From Desulfobacterium sp. (GTDB lineage: Bacteria; Desulfobacterota; Desulfobacteria; Desulfobacterales; Desulfobacteraceae), in NCBI GenBank assembly GCA_016342325.1, contig JAEINR010000017.1:26702-90701 (forward strand): a stretch of DNA of 64,000 bases, in the 5' to 3' direction. Of this stretch, positions 1-8,653 are shown in pieces (the first letter of the stretch is position 1; every line of letters begins with the position of its first letter). The notes beneath the pieces were generated by a model. It worked only from the letters and a program-made list of their open reading frames with translations, was not told the origin of the DNA and searched no databases. Both the position numbers and the translations under genes were made by a program.

Positions 1-932
1 TCAGCATTGTAACCTCTCCCACCGGTGCCGTTGTCAGGGATATCATCACGGTGGCAAAAAGACGCTTTCCAAACATTCCCCTTGAGATCCTTCCGGTAAA
101 GGTCCAGGGACACGGGGCTGATTTAGAAATCTCAAGGGCCATGGCGCTGATCAACGACCGGGCCGGATCGGATCTCATCATCGTTGCCCGGGGCGGCGGT
201 TCCCTTGAGGATCTTTCCGCCTTTAATTCAGAAACCGTTGCCATGGCAATCTTCAACTCTGAGATTCCTGTGATATCCGCCGTGGGCCATGAGACCGATT
301 ATACCATTGCGGATTTTGTTGCGGACTTAAGGGCGCCGACGCCCTCGGCCGCGGCCGAACTTGCCCTGCCGGAAAAACGGGCCTTGGAACAACGGCTCAA
401 CCAGCTGGAATCGACCCTTGTCAACGGGCTGTATGCCAATGTTGCCTCCTTAAGAGAGCGCATCAATGGGCTCACCTCACGGCTTCGGGATCCTAAACGA
501 GTGGTGGACGACATGCGGTTCAGGCTTGCCGACCTTGATTCCCGTATGACCCGTCAGATGAAAAAACAGGTGACGTCCTGGAACGAACGGCTGGACTGGT
601 TCACCCATGCCCTGTATGCCAACAGCCCTGAAACCACGATTGTAAAGGGCCGAAACGATCTCAACACCCTGGTCACCCGTCTTAGGGGTTCAATGACCTC
701 AATCCTGACGGAATGCAGGGGCCGGACCAACGGGGAAACCCTGAGGCTCGAGGCCTTAAGCCCCATGTCCGTGCTTGACCGGGGGTACAGTATTGCAAGG
801 AAGTATCCGGAAAAAACCATCCTCATGGATTCAACAATGACCCATAAAAACGAGACCATCGAAGTGATCCTTGCCCAGGGAAGGCTTCGGTGTCAGGTAA
901 AAGAGACCTATGGCAAAAAAGAAGACATTTGA
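1..932 (+). CDS. xseA: Exodeoxyribonuclease VII large subunit, C-terminal part (5' end outside window)
   Basis: The reading frame is already open at base 3 and reads [14 protein letters not shown], the start of the XseA catalytic domain, so the gene is cut by the window edge; the GTG at 51 is internal. XseA is the catalytic subunit of exonuclease VII, which degrades single-stranded DNA to oligonucleotides in the cytoplasm. Visible family motifs are [11 protein letters not shown] and [16 protein letters not shown], followed by a long charged helical region and the short C-terminal segment LDRGYSIA typical of the family. The stop codon overlaps the start of xseB by 23 bases, the usual arrangement for the two subunits. 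Confidence 0.95.
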   Translation, partial: SIVTSPTGAVVRDIITVAKRRFPNIPLEILPVKVQGHGADLEISRAMALINDRAGSDLIIVARGGGSLEDLSAFNSETVAMAIFNSEIPVISAVGHETDYTIADFVADLRAPTPSAAAELALPEKRALEQRLNQLESTLVNGLYANVASLRERINGLTSRLRDPKRVVDDMRFRLADLDSRMTRQMKKQVTSWNERLDWFTHALYANSPETTIVKGRNDLNTLVTRLRGSMTSILTECRGRTNGETLRLEALSPMSVLDRGYSIARKYPEKTILMDSTMTHKNETIEVILAQGRLRCQVKETYGKKEDI

Positions 933-1137
933 AGACTCGATGACCCAGCTCGAGGAGATCGTAAAAGAGCTTGAATCCGGTAATCTTTCCCTGGAAAACG
1001 CGGTGAAGCTTTTTGAGCAGGGAATAAAATGTTCCGGTTTCTGCCTGAAGAAGCTGGATGAGACCGAGGAGAAGATCACCCTTCTTTTAAAGGATAGCAA
1101 AGGAAACGTGAAGGAAGAGCTGTTTGACAATGAGTGA
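910..1137 (+). CDS. xseB: Exodeoxyribonuclease VII small subunit
   Basis: A 75-residue protein with the XseB pattern: [18 protein letters not shown], then [15 protein letters not shown] near the middle and an acidic tail. Many small subunits assemble with one XseA to make exonuclease VII. The start lies inside the xseA 3' end and the stop overlaps the start of ispA, so the three genes are translationally coupled. Length and motif order are normal for the family. Confidence 0.95.
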   Translation: MAKKKTFEDSMTQLEEIVKELESGNLSLENAVKLFEQGIKCSGFCLKKLDETEEKITLLLKDSKGNVKEELFDNE

Positions 1138-2047
1138 TTTTGATTTTAGAGCCTATTTAACCGAGCGCCAGGCGGTTGTCAACCAACAGCTGGAAACGAT
1201 CCTTGAATCCCTTGGCACCCAGCGGGAACTCACCCGGGCAATGGGGCATTCCCTCATGGCCGGTGGAAAAAGGTTGCGCCCTATTCTCTGCCTTGCCGCC
1301 TGCGAGGCATGTGGCAAGGATCCGGCCCATGCCCTGGCCCCAGCCAGCGCATTGGAGATGGTCCACACCTATTCCTTGATCCATGACGACCTTCCTGCCA
1401 TGGACGACGATGATCTGAGACGGGGTATTCCCACCTGTCACAGGGCGTTTTCCGAAGCCACGGCCATCCTGGCCGGAGACGGGCTTCTCACCCACGCGTT
1501 CCAGGTGCTGACCCGGCCGGGAAATCTGTTTACGCTTTTACCCGACCCGGCTGTGCGCCTTGAACTTACGGCGATTCTTTCCGAAGCCGCCGGTGTCAAC
1601 GGCATGATCGAAGGCCAGATGCTGGACATGCTCTCCCAGGAACAGGAGGCCACCGCCCTTCCCTCTTCCCTTGACCGTCTGGAGAAAATCCACCGGTTGA
1701 AGACCGGAAAGATGATCCAGGCCAGTGTCCTTTCAGGAGCGGTTTCTGCCAATGCCGACCCGGCCATGCAGGAACATCTTGCCGTGTATGCGGATAAGCT
1801 GGGCCTGGCGTTCCAGGTAAAGGACGACATCCTGGATGTGGAAGGGGATACGGCTGTCATGGGAAAGCCTGCCGGATCCGATGAGGCCAACCACAAGATG
1901 ACCTACCCTGCCCTCATGGGCCTTGAACCATCAAAGCGCTATGCCGAGACCCTGGTGAATGACGCGGTTGACGCGCTGGCATTTTTTGACGAAAAAGCGT
2001 TGCCCCTCAGGGCAATCGCAGCGTACATTCTACAACGGAGACGTTGA
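1130..2047 (+). CDS. ispA: Polyprenyl (farnesyl/geranyl) diphosphate synthase
   Basis: Class I trans-prenyltransferase that condenses IPP with allylic diphosphates in the cytoplasm. Seen in sequence: GGKRLRPIL near residue 50, first aspartate-rich motif DDLPAMDDDD near residue 90, GQMLDM, and second motif DDILD near residue 235. These bind the Mg-diphosphate groups. The length (about 305 residues) fits IspA. An upstream in-frame TTG exists at 1124, but ATG at 1130 overlaps the xseB stop and starts with MSDFDFRAY, so it is preferred. It sits directly before dxs, so both ends of isoprenoid precursor supply are in one operon. Exact chain-length specificity cannot be read reliably here. Confidence 0.93.
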   Translation: MSDFDFRAYLTERQAVVNQQLETILESLGTQRELTRAMGHSLMAGGKRLRPILCLAACEACGKDPAHALAPASALEMVHTYSLIHDDLPAMDDDDLRRGIPTCHRAFSEATAILAGDGLLTHAFQVLTRPGNLFTLLPDPAVRLELTAILSEAAGVNGMIEGQMLDMLSQEQEATALPSSLDRLEKIHRLKTGKMIQASVLSGAVSANADPAMQEHLAVYADKLGLAFQVKDDILDVEGDTAVMGKPAGSDEANHKMTYPALMGLEPSKRYAETLVNDAVDALAFFDEKALPLRAIAAYILQRRR

Positions 2048-2067
2048 TGATACAGGAGAGAGAGTAA

Positions 2068-3993
2068 TTGAGTCTGCTTAAAAACATCAGGACCGGAGAA
2101 GATTTAAAGAAACTGTCAAGAAAGGAGCTTCCGATCCTTGCAAAGGAGATACGGGAGCGAATCATCTCTGTTGTATCAAAGAACGGGGGCCATTTGGCAT
2201 CCAGCCTTGGCGCTGTGGAGCTGACCCTTGCCATCCACTACGTGTTTGACCTGCCCACGGACACCCTGGTCTGGGATGTCGGCCACCAGGCCTATGCCCA
2301 CAAGCTTTTGACCGGAAGGAATGAGACGTTTGACACCCTCCGGACCCACAAGGGAATCACAGGCTTTACCAAAATGAGCGAAAGCCCCTGTGACGGGTTC
2401 ACCGTGGGCCACTCCAGCACCTCCATTTCTGCGGGGCTCGGCATTGCCAGCGGCCGGCACCTGAACAAGGAAACCGGCAAGGTGCTCTCTGTCATCGGCG
2501 ACGGTTCCCTCACCGCAGGCCTTGCCTTTGAAGGACTCAACCAGGCCGGGGACTCCAAGCGGGATCTCATCGTTATCCTCAATGACAACGACATGTCCAT
2601 CTCCCCCAATGTGGGGGCCTTGTCCTCTTTCCTGAGCCGCACCTTTTCCTCCAAATATCTTCAGAACCTTAAAAAGGAGTTCGGTACCTTTTTAAAGTCC
2701 CTGCCCGGCATCGGGGATGACATCTACAAGATTGCAAAGCGCTCCGAGGATTCGTTCAAGACCTTTGTCACCCCGGGCATGCTGTTTGAGGCCTTTAACT
2801 TCGATTACTTCGGTCCCATCAACGGCCACAATCTCACCCACCTGGTGGACATCCTGGAGAATATCAAAAAGCTTGACGAGCCCGTGCTGCTCCATGTGAT
2901 CACCAAAAAGGGGAAAGGGTATCCGCCAGCCGAGGAAAACCCGGTCTATTTCCACGGGGTCGGCTCGTTCAACATTGATACGGGAAGTTGCGCAAAAAAA
3001 GGAGGCACCGTCCCCTCTTATACCGATGTGTTCGGGTGTACCATGGTCGACCTTGCAAAAACCGACCCACGGATCGTCGCTGTTACGGCAGCCATGCCCG
3101 AAGGAACAGGGCTCAACACGTTTGCCGAGCGCTATCCGGACCGGTTCTTTGATGTGGGGATCGCAGAGCAGCACGCGGTCACCTTTGCCGCAGGCCTGGC
3201 CTCCCAGGGGTTGAAGCCTGTGGTTGCCATCTATTCGACCTTTATGCAGCGGGCCTACGACCAGATACTCCATGACGCCTGTATCGAATCCCATCCCGTG
3301 GTGTTTGCCCTGGATCGGGGCGGCATTGTGGGTGAGGACGGCCCAACCCACCACGGTCTGTTCGATTTTGCCTTTCTTCGAAACATTCCCAACCTCACCA
3401 TCATGGCTCCACGGGATGAAAACCAGCTGGCCAGAATGCTCAAGACCGCCATCGACCACGACGGTCCCATCGCCCTTCGCTACCCCAGGGGCAAGGGGGA
3501 AGGCGTTGTTGTGGACCCGGAGATCAAGCCCCTTCCCTTGGGGAAAGGGGAACTTGTCAGAAACGGTGAAGACATTGCCATCATCGCGGTGGGCCGGATG
3601 GTGGGTGAGGCGATCAAGGCCGCCTGTGAACTTGAAACCCTTGGCATTTCCTGTGCAGTGGTGGATGCGCGATTTATAAAACCCCTGGACAAACAACTTT
3701 TGCTTGACACAGTAGACAGAACACGCGCTATAGTCACGGTGGAGGAACATGTACTGGACGGCGGGTTCGGAAGCGCGGTTCTGGAACTTCTGGCAGACAA
3801 CGATCGCTTCAACTGCAAGATCAGAAGAGTCGGCATCCGGGACACCTTTGTCGAGCATGGTTCCCAGGAAATATTGAGAAGCGAATATGGGGTTGATGAT
3901 AAAGCCATTGTCAAAGCCGCCAGGGAGATCGTGGGAAGTAAAGACGGGGCGGAAGGGAAAGACATTGTCAATGCAGACAGGGAGAGATGTTAA
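2068..3993 (+). CDS. dxs: 1-deoxy-D-xylulose-5-phosphate synthase
   Basis: Thiamine-diphosphate enzyme that makes DXP from pyruvate and glyceraldehyde-3-phosphate, the first step of the MEP isoprenoid pathway. The TPP-binding motif GDGSLTAG begins at about residue 144, with its downstream Asn in LNDNDMSIS. The transketolase-like active-site region DVGIAEQHAV and the C-terminal transketolase domain are all present. The likely start is TTG at 2068, preceded by an AGGAGAG ribosome-binding site about 8 bases upstream. At 641 residues it is of usual length with a short charged C-terminal extension. It follows ispA by 20 bases. Confidence 0.96.
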   Translation: MSLLKNIRTGEDLKKLSRKELPILAKEIRERIISVVSKNGGHLASSLGAVELTLAIHYVFDLPTDTLVWDVGHQAYAHKLLTGRNETFDTLRTHKGITGFTKMSESPCDGFTVGHSSTSISAGLGIASGRHLNKETGKVLSVIGDGSLTAGLAFEGLNQAGDSKRDLIVILNDNDMSISPNVGALSSFLSRTFSSKYLQNLKKEFGTFLKSLPGIGDDIYKIAKRSEDSFKTFVTPGMLFEAFNFDYFGPINGHNLTHLVDILENIKKLDEPVLLHVITKKGKGYPPAEENPVYFHGVGSFNIDTGSCAKKGGTVPSYTDVFGCTMVDLAKTDPRIVAVTAAMPEGTGLNTFAERYPDRFFDVGIAEQHAVTFAAGLASQGLKPVVAIYSTFMQRAYDQILHDACIESHPVVFALDRGGIVGEDGPTHHGLFDFAFLRNIPNLTIMAPRDENQLARMLKTAIDHDGPIALRYPRGKGEGVVVDPEIKPLPLGKGELVRNGEDIAIIAVGRMVGEAIKAACELETLGISCAVVDARFIKPLDKQLLLDTVDRTRAIVTVEEHVLDGGFGSAVLELLADNDRFNCKIRRVGIRDTFVEHGSQEILRSEYGVDDKAIVKAAREIVGSKDGAEGKDIVNADRERC

Positions 3994-3995
3994 CC

Positions 3996-4751
3996 ATGGA
4001 GAAGAAACGCCTTGATCTGTTACTTGTGGAGAAAAACATGGTCAAGTCCAGGGAACGCGCCCGGGCATTGATCATGGCCGGCAGAATCCTTGTGAACGAC
4101 GTTCCGGTTGACAAGGCCGGCACCAAGGTTTCATTGGATGCCCCCATCATTCTTAAAGGAGAGGACATCCCCTTTGTCAGCCGGGGGGGGCTTAAGCTCG
4201 ACCACGCCGTTAAGGGCCTTGACCTGACGGTTACCGGACTCACCTGCCTGGATATCGGTGCCTCCACCGGCGGGTTCACCGACTGTCTGCTCCAGCACGG
4301 CGCCGGCAAAGTCTATGCGGTGGATGTGGGCTATGGCCAGCTGGCCTGGTCCCTGCGCCAGGATCCACGGGTGGTGGTCATTGAGCGGACTAACATCCGT
4401 CACATAGAATATGACACGATCGGCGAAAACGTGGACCTTATCGTGGTGGATACTTCGTTCATTTCCCTTAAGCTGGTTGTTCCGGCAGCAGAGCAGTTTA
4501 TGAAAAAAGGCACCCTCATCCTGGCCCTCATCAAACCCCAGTTTGAAGCCGGCAGGGATCGCATCGGCAAGGGCGGCGTAGTTCGAGACCCGGGAGTCAG
4601 GGAAGAAATTGTCGGGGAAATAAAAGATTTTTTTAACAACCGTGGCTATGAAATAGGCGAGGTGATCCCCTCCCCTGTTCCGGGCCCAAAGGGAAATCAG
4701 GAGTTTATAATATCCTTGCGATATTTAAATAATATATGTAACAAAACATAG
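3996..4751 (+). CDS. tlyA: TlyA-family rRNA 2'-O-methyltransferase
   Basis: An N-terminal S4 RNA-binding domain (RLDLLLVEKNMVKSRERARA, residues 4-25) is followed by an FtsJ-like SAM methyltransferase domain with the cofactor loop CLDIGASTGGFTD near residue 85. TlyA enzymes methylate cytidines in rRNA; the old name hemolysin A is misleading. ATG at 3996 is chosen over ATG 3987 because GGAGAG at 3981-3986 is correctly spaced only for 3996. It follows dxs by two bases, a neighbour pair common in Gram-negative genomes. Whether it modifies 16S, 23S or both cannot be told from sequence. Confidence 0.88.
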   Translation: MEKKRLDLLLVEKNMVKSRERARALIMAGRILVNDVPVDKAGTKVSLDAPIILKGEDIPFVSRGGLKLDHAVKGLDLTVTGLTCLDIGASTGGFTDCLLQHGAGKVYAVDVGYGQLAWSLRQDPRVVVIERTNIRHIEYDTIGENVDLIVVDTSFISLKLVVPAAEQFMKKGTLILALIKPQFEAGRDRIGKGGVVRDPGVREEIVGEIKDFFNNRGYEIGEVIPSPVPGPKGNQEFIISLRYLNNICNKT

Positions 4752-4784
4752 TGTTATTTATTAATCACTGGAAAAGGAGCTCTT

Positions 4785-6854
4785 ATGACTGAACAAATCA
4801 AGCAAATGAGAAATGTCGTTCTGGCTGGTCATGGAGGTGCGGGTAAGACTTCTTTGGCTGAAGCAATACTCTTTAAGGCGGGAGCTGTCAAGCGCTTCGG
4901 AAAGATCGAAGAGGGCAACACCGCCATGGATTTTCAGCCTGAAGAAGTTAAGAAACAGCAAAGTGTCAGCTCTGCCTTTCACAAATTTTCCTGGAAAAAA
5001 CATTCAGTAACCCTCATGGACACCCCTGGCGACCAGAACTTCTTCTCCGCTGCAAAAACCTGCATGCCTGCCGCCGACGGCGTCATTCTGGTCATAGACG
5101 GTGTCAGCGGCCCCGCTGCCATCACCGAAGAGGCCGCCGCCTGTGTCCGTGCCGACAAACTGCCTTCGATTCTTTTCATCAACAAGCTTGACCGGGAGCG
5201 ATCCGATTTCCAGGCTGCCGTGGATGCCTCCGTGCAGGCACTCAAACTTAAGACCGTCATCACCCACCTTCCCATCGGCACCGAGGAAAATTTCAAGGGC
5301 GTGGTCGATATCATCGCCAACAGGGCCTACCTCTATGATGATGACGGAAACTGTGAGCTCTCGGATGTCCCTTCCGAGATGGGAGAGGAAGTAGAGCTTG
5401 CCAAAGAGACCTTTATCGAAAGTGTTGCAGAACTTGACGACGATCTTCTTGAACGCTATCTGGAGGGCGAGACCCTGCCCTTGGAAGATCTTAAAAAAGC
5501 CTTTAGAAAGGGGATTATTGAGGCCCGGTTTTCACCGGTCCTCTGCGGTGCTGCAGTCAAGTCCATGGGCATCGATCTCCTGTGTGACTTTATCAACGAC
5601 TATATGCCTTCTCCCCTGGACAGGGGGCCGTGGATCGCCCTTGACGCCAATGGAGACGAGGTTGAAATATCCCCGGATCCTGAAGCACCCTTTGCAGGAT
5701 TTGTGTTTAACACCATTGTCGACCCCTATGCAGGAAGGCTTTCCCTGTTCCGGGTGATTTCAGGAACCCTTGGCAAGGAAGGCAACTTCCTTAACGTCAA
5801 CAAGGACGCAAAGGAACGGTTTACCCAGCTCCTGGAGATCGTGGGAAAAGAACAGAAACCCATCACTGAAGCTGTGCCGGGCGCCATCGTGGCCGTTGCC
5901 AAGCTCAAGGAGACCCAGACCGGCGACACCCTGACCATTGACCAGGAGATCAAGTTCACCCCGCCTGCCCCCATGCCGCCGGTGATCTCATTTGCCATCT
6001 CTTCAAAGAACAAGGGGGATGAGGATAAGATCCACGGTGCCCTGAGAAAAATCATGGAGGAGGACACGGCCCTTCAGATGAGACGGGAGGTGGAAACCAA
6101 CGAGACCATCCTCTCCGGCCGGGGCCTGGTTCACATCGAGACCACCATTGAAAAGATCAAGCGTAAATTCAATGTGGACATGGCCATCAGCACCCCCAAG
6201 GTGCCCTACCGGGAAACCTTCAAGAAAAAGGTGCGGGTCCAGGGTCGGCACAAGAAACAGTCCGGCGGCCACGGTCAGTTCGGAGACTGCTGGATCATTC
6301 TTGAGCCCCTTCCAAAGGGCAAAGGGTTTGAGTTTGTCGACAAGATCGTGGGTGGCTCAATTCCCAAGACCTATATCCCCGCCGTTGAAAAAGGCGTCCT
6401 CGAAGCGTGCCAGAAAGGCGTCCTTGCCGGATTTCCCTGTGTGGACTTTAAGGTTACCCTGGACGACGGCTCCTATCATTCCGTGGATTCCTCGGAAATG
6501 GCCTTCAAGGTCGCAGGATCTGTTGCCTTTAAAAAGGCAGCCGTGGATGCAAGGGCGGTTCTTCTGGAGCCCATCCTGAAAATCTCGATCCTGGTTCCGG
6601 ACGAGTATACCGGTGATATCATGGGGGATCTCAACTCCAGGCGTGGCCGGGTCCTTGGCATGGATACCGAAGGAGACAAACAGATTATCAACGCCAACGT
6701 CCCCATGGCAGAGATCCTGAGGTATGCCCCGGATCTTCGCTCCATGACCGGTGGACGGGGAACCTTTGAAATGGCATTCGATCACTATGATGAGGTGCCG
6801 TCGGACCTTTCGGCAAAGGTGATCGAAAAGGTGCTTAGCGAACGGGAAAATTAA
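4785..6854 (+). CDS. Elongation factor G-like translational GTPase (EF-G paralogue type)
   Basis: A 689-residue five-domain EF-G-like protein. GTP-binding motifs are GHGGAGKT (about residues 15-22), DTPGDQNF (G3) and NKLD (G4). The later part contains the EF-G domain IV/V signatures GRHKKQSGGHGQFGDC and GRRGRVLGMD-like segments. The N-terminus (RNVVLAGHGGAGKTSLAEA) resembles the FusA2-type paralogues rather than the canonical fusA of the str operon, and no ribosomal protein genes flank it. It is preceded by AAGGAG. It likely assists translocation or ribosome recycling, but the precise role is not known from sequence. Confidence 0.88.
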   Translation: MTEQIKQMRNVVLAGHGGAGKTSLAEAILFKAGAVKRFGKIEEGNTAMDFQPEEVKKQQSVSSAFHKFSWKKHSVTLMDTPGDQNFFSAAKTCMPAADGVILVIDGVSGPAAITEEAAACVRADKLPSILFINKLDRERSDFQAAVDASVQALKLKTVITHLPIGTEENFKGVVDIIANRAYLYDDDGNCELSDVPSEMGEEVELAKETFIESVAELDDDLLERYLEGETLPLEDLKKAFRKGIIEARFSPVLCGAAVKSMGIDLLCDFINDYMPSPLDRGPWIALDANGDEVEISPDPEAPFAGFVFNTIVDPYAGRLSLFRVISGTLGKEGNFLNVNKDAKERFTQLLEIVGKEQKPITEAVPGAIVAVAKLKETQTGDTLTIDQEIKFTPPAPMPPVISFAISSKNKGDEDKIHGALRKIMEEDTALQMRREVETNETILSGRGLVHIETTIEKIKRKFNVDMAISTPKVPYRETFKKKVRVQGRHKKQSGGHGQFGDCWIILEPLPKGKGFEFVDKIVGGSIPKTYIPAVEKGVLEACQKGVLAGFPCVDFKVTLDDGSYHSVDSSEMAFKVAGSVAFKKAAVDARAVLLEPILKISILVPDEYTGDIMGDLNSRRGRVLGMDTEGDKQIINANVPMAEILRYAPDLRSMTGGRGTFEMAFDHYDEVPSDLSAKVIEKVLSEREN

Positions 6855-6870
6855 GCAAACCAAAGTTTAA

Positions 6871-6895
6871 GGGGACAGATTATAAATCTGTCCCC
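6871..6895 (+). terminator. Stem-loop after EF-G-like gene
   Basis: GGGGACAGAT and ATCTGTCCCC form a perfect 10-bp stem around a short AT loop just after the stop codon. There is no U-run, so it may be a processing or stabilising hairpin rather than the terminator itself. Confidence 0.6.
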
Positions 6896-6904
6896 ATTGA
6901 AAAA

Positions 6905-6945
6905 AGCTGCAACTGCCAGCCAATCAGCAGTTGCAGCTTTTTTTT
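6905..6945 (+). terminator. Intrinsic terminator
   Basis: AAGCTGCAACTGC (6905-6917) pairs perfectly with GCAGTTGCAGCTT (6928-6940), followed by a run of T. Because the stem is also preceded by A residues, it could work in both directions. It separates the housekeeping operon from the biosynthetic region. Confidence 0.88.
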
Positions 6946-6977
6946 GTACGGTTCAATGGTGAATATTGAAAGAGCAC

Positions 6978-7006
6978 TTGATAATCTTTTAAAAAATAGA
7001 TAATAA
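6978..7006 (+). promoter_or_regulatory. Candidate sigma-70 promoter for the first biosynthetic block
   Basis: TTGATA (6978-6983) and TAATAA (7001-7006) are separated by exactly 17 bases in an AT-rich stretch, about 60 bases before the ACP start at 7069. No other promoter-like pair stands out before this block. Confidence 0.5.
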
Positions 7007-7068
7007 CTCTCAATAAACTGAACAAATAGCGTTCCATATAATCAATTTACAAGTAGGGAATTTTGCAG

Positions 7069-7329
7069 ATGGAAAAAATTATAACAGCGGTCAACCAATT
7101 ACTCGAACAGGAATTTGAAATTGACCCCGACCTGCTGAAACCCGAAGCGTTGTTAAAAGAGGATCTTGATCTGGACAGCCTGGATGCGGTTGACATGATC
7201 GTTGCCATTGATCATGAGTTCGGTATCCGTATCGAAGAGGAGCAGGCCAAGAACCTGCGCATCCTCAAAGACATATACGATATCATTCACGACTTGGCCA
7301 CCGCCGAGGTCGGAGATACGGACCGTTGA
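7069..7329 (+). CDS. Acyl carrier protein (ACP 1)
   Basis: An 86-residue carrier protein with the phosphopantetheine attachment site in LDLDSLDAVDMIV (Ser near residue 38) and an acidic composition. It carries growing acyl chains as thioesters in the cytoplasm. ATG at 7069 follows GTAGGGA at suitable spacing; an upstream TTG at 7063 is less likely. Its stop overlaps the TTG start of the radical SAM gene (TTGA), so the two are made together, suggesting the radical SAM enzyme may act on an ACP-bound substrate. This is the first of three ACPs in the region. Confidence 0.92.
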   Translation: MEKIITAVNQLLEQEFEIDPDLLKPEALLKEDLDLDSLDAVDMIVAIDHEFGIRIEEEQAKNLRILKDIYDIIHDLATAEVGDTDR

Positions 7330-8630
7330 AAGTTCTGCTGATCAACCCTCCCAACCATGGGAGAAGCATTCCCGAAGAAGAGTACGGGATCACATCCATT
7401 AAGGCGATTTTCAAGGGAGAACCCCTGGCCCTTGAGGTGATTGCAGGTAACCTATATGACCACGACGTCATGATCCTGGACTTAAAGGTGGATCCCCTTT
7501 CAATCCTCATGGAGACCGTCAACCGGTTCCAGCCGGACATTGTGGGAATCACTTCGGTCACCTGTGAAGCAGACGCCCTCATCGACATTGCAACCACCAT
7601 CAAAAGGGAGCTATCCGGGGATGCCCCGATTGTGGTGGCAGGCGGCCACCACGCCTCCTGTGATCCCGACTATTTTAACATCGAGTCCATTGATTACATT
7701 GTTTGCGGTGTGGGCAAGGCAAGCTTTAGAACGCTTATCAACGCCATTGAAAAACAGTGCCCGGTATCCATTCCCGGGGTGGCCAAGACCGATCCCTCGA
7801 CCCGGCTTGATCTTACGCCCAGAAAATACACGTTTGAGGACCTGGTGGATCATCGACCGCCAAGGTACGACCTTGTAGAGCGCTACCGGGATACCTATGT
7901 CATGGGGGGGATAGGCAAGGCAGGGTTTGTGGTCACGGCCTATGGATGTGTCCATGCCTGCTCGTTTTGTTCCATTCCCGCCATCACCCAAGGCAGTTAT
8001 CTTACCCATTCCATCGCTGCTTCCATCGCTAACATGAAAACCCTGGATTCGGTTTCCCTCATCCGATGTGTTGACGCCAACACCTTTGGGAATATTCCCT
8101 TTGCCAATAAGTTTGCAAGGGCAATCATTGAATCAAAGGTGAACAAGAAGATCGTTGCAGATGTCCGGGCAGATACCGTTGTCAACCATCCCGAAGTGAT
8201 CGACCTGTGGCAACAGGCGGGCCTTGTAGCCGTTGTGATCGGTTTTGAAGAGATCGATGACCGGCGCCTGGCGTTTTTCAACAAAAAAAGCAGTGTCCAA
8301 ACAAACATTAAGGCCCTGGACCATTTAAAAAAGACAGGACTCAAGGTTATTGGTGACTTTATCATCTCCCCGGACTACGATCGCCGGGATTTTAAGGCCC
8401 TTGAGACCTTTATCGACACCCATGACATTGAACTTCCCGTTCCTTCGATCCTTACCCCCATCCCGGGAACGCCCCTTTACCGGCATATGAAAGATAAAAT
8501 CGAAATCACGGATCTTTCCTATTATACGTTTTCCAATGCGGTGACGGAAACAACCCTTGGGAAAGCGGAATTTTATACCCTCTATGCCGACCTCTTCAAA
8601 AAATTTCACAGCCACATTTCCAAAAGCTAA
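7326..8630 (+). CDS. B12-binding domain radical SAM protein 1
   Basis: A 434-residue protein. Residues 1-140 have the Rossmann-like cobalamin-binding fold pattern (VLLINPPN, VVAGGHHAS). The radical SAM cluster motif is C208-x3-C212-x2-C215 in AYGCVHACSFCSIP. Such enzymes use a [4Fe-4S] cluster and SAM to make a deoxyadenosyl radical; with B12 they often methylate or rearrange unactivated carbons. The start is TTG at 7326, overlapping the ACP stop. It is one of four related radical SAM proteins in the region. The substrate is unknown; an acyl chain on ACP 1 is the natural guess from coupling. Confidence 0.86.
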   Translation: MKVLLINPPNHGRSIPEEEYGITSIKAIFKGEPLALEVIAGNLYDHDVMILDLKVDPLSILMETVNRFQPDIVGITSVTCEADALIDIATTIKRELSGDAPIVVAGGHHASCDPDYFNIESIDYIVCGVGKASFRTLINAIEKQCPVSIPGVAKTDPSTRLDLTPRKYTFEDLVDHRPPRYDLVERYRDTYVMGGIGKAGFVVTAYGCVHACSFCSIPAITQGSYLTHSIAASIANMKTLDSVSLIRCVDANTFGNIPFANKFARAIIESKVNKKIVADVRADTVVNHPEVIDLWQQAGLVAVVIGFEEIDDRRLAFFNKKSSVQTNIKALDHLKKTGLKVIGDFIISPDYDRRDFKALETFIDTHDIELPVPSILTPIPGTPLYRHMKDKIEITDLSYYTFSNAVTETTLGKAEFYTLYADLFKKFHSHISKS

Positions 8631-8653
8631 TAACACGCCCCAGGAGAATCCCA

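Noticed and set aside
2692..3858. Long minus-strand open frame of 388 codons opposite dxs
   Set aside because: It is the mirror of a strongly conserved coding gene, has no family motifs, and lacks a ribosome-binding site. GC-rich third positions of dxs explain the open frame.
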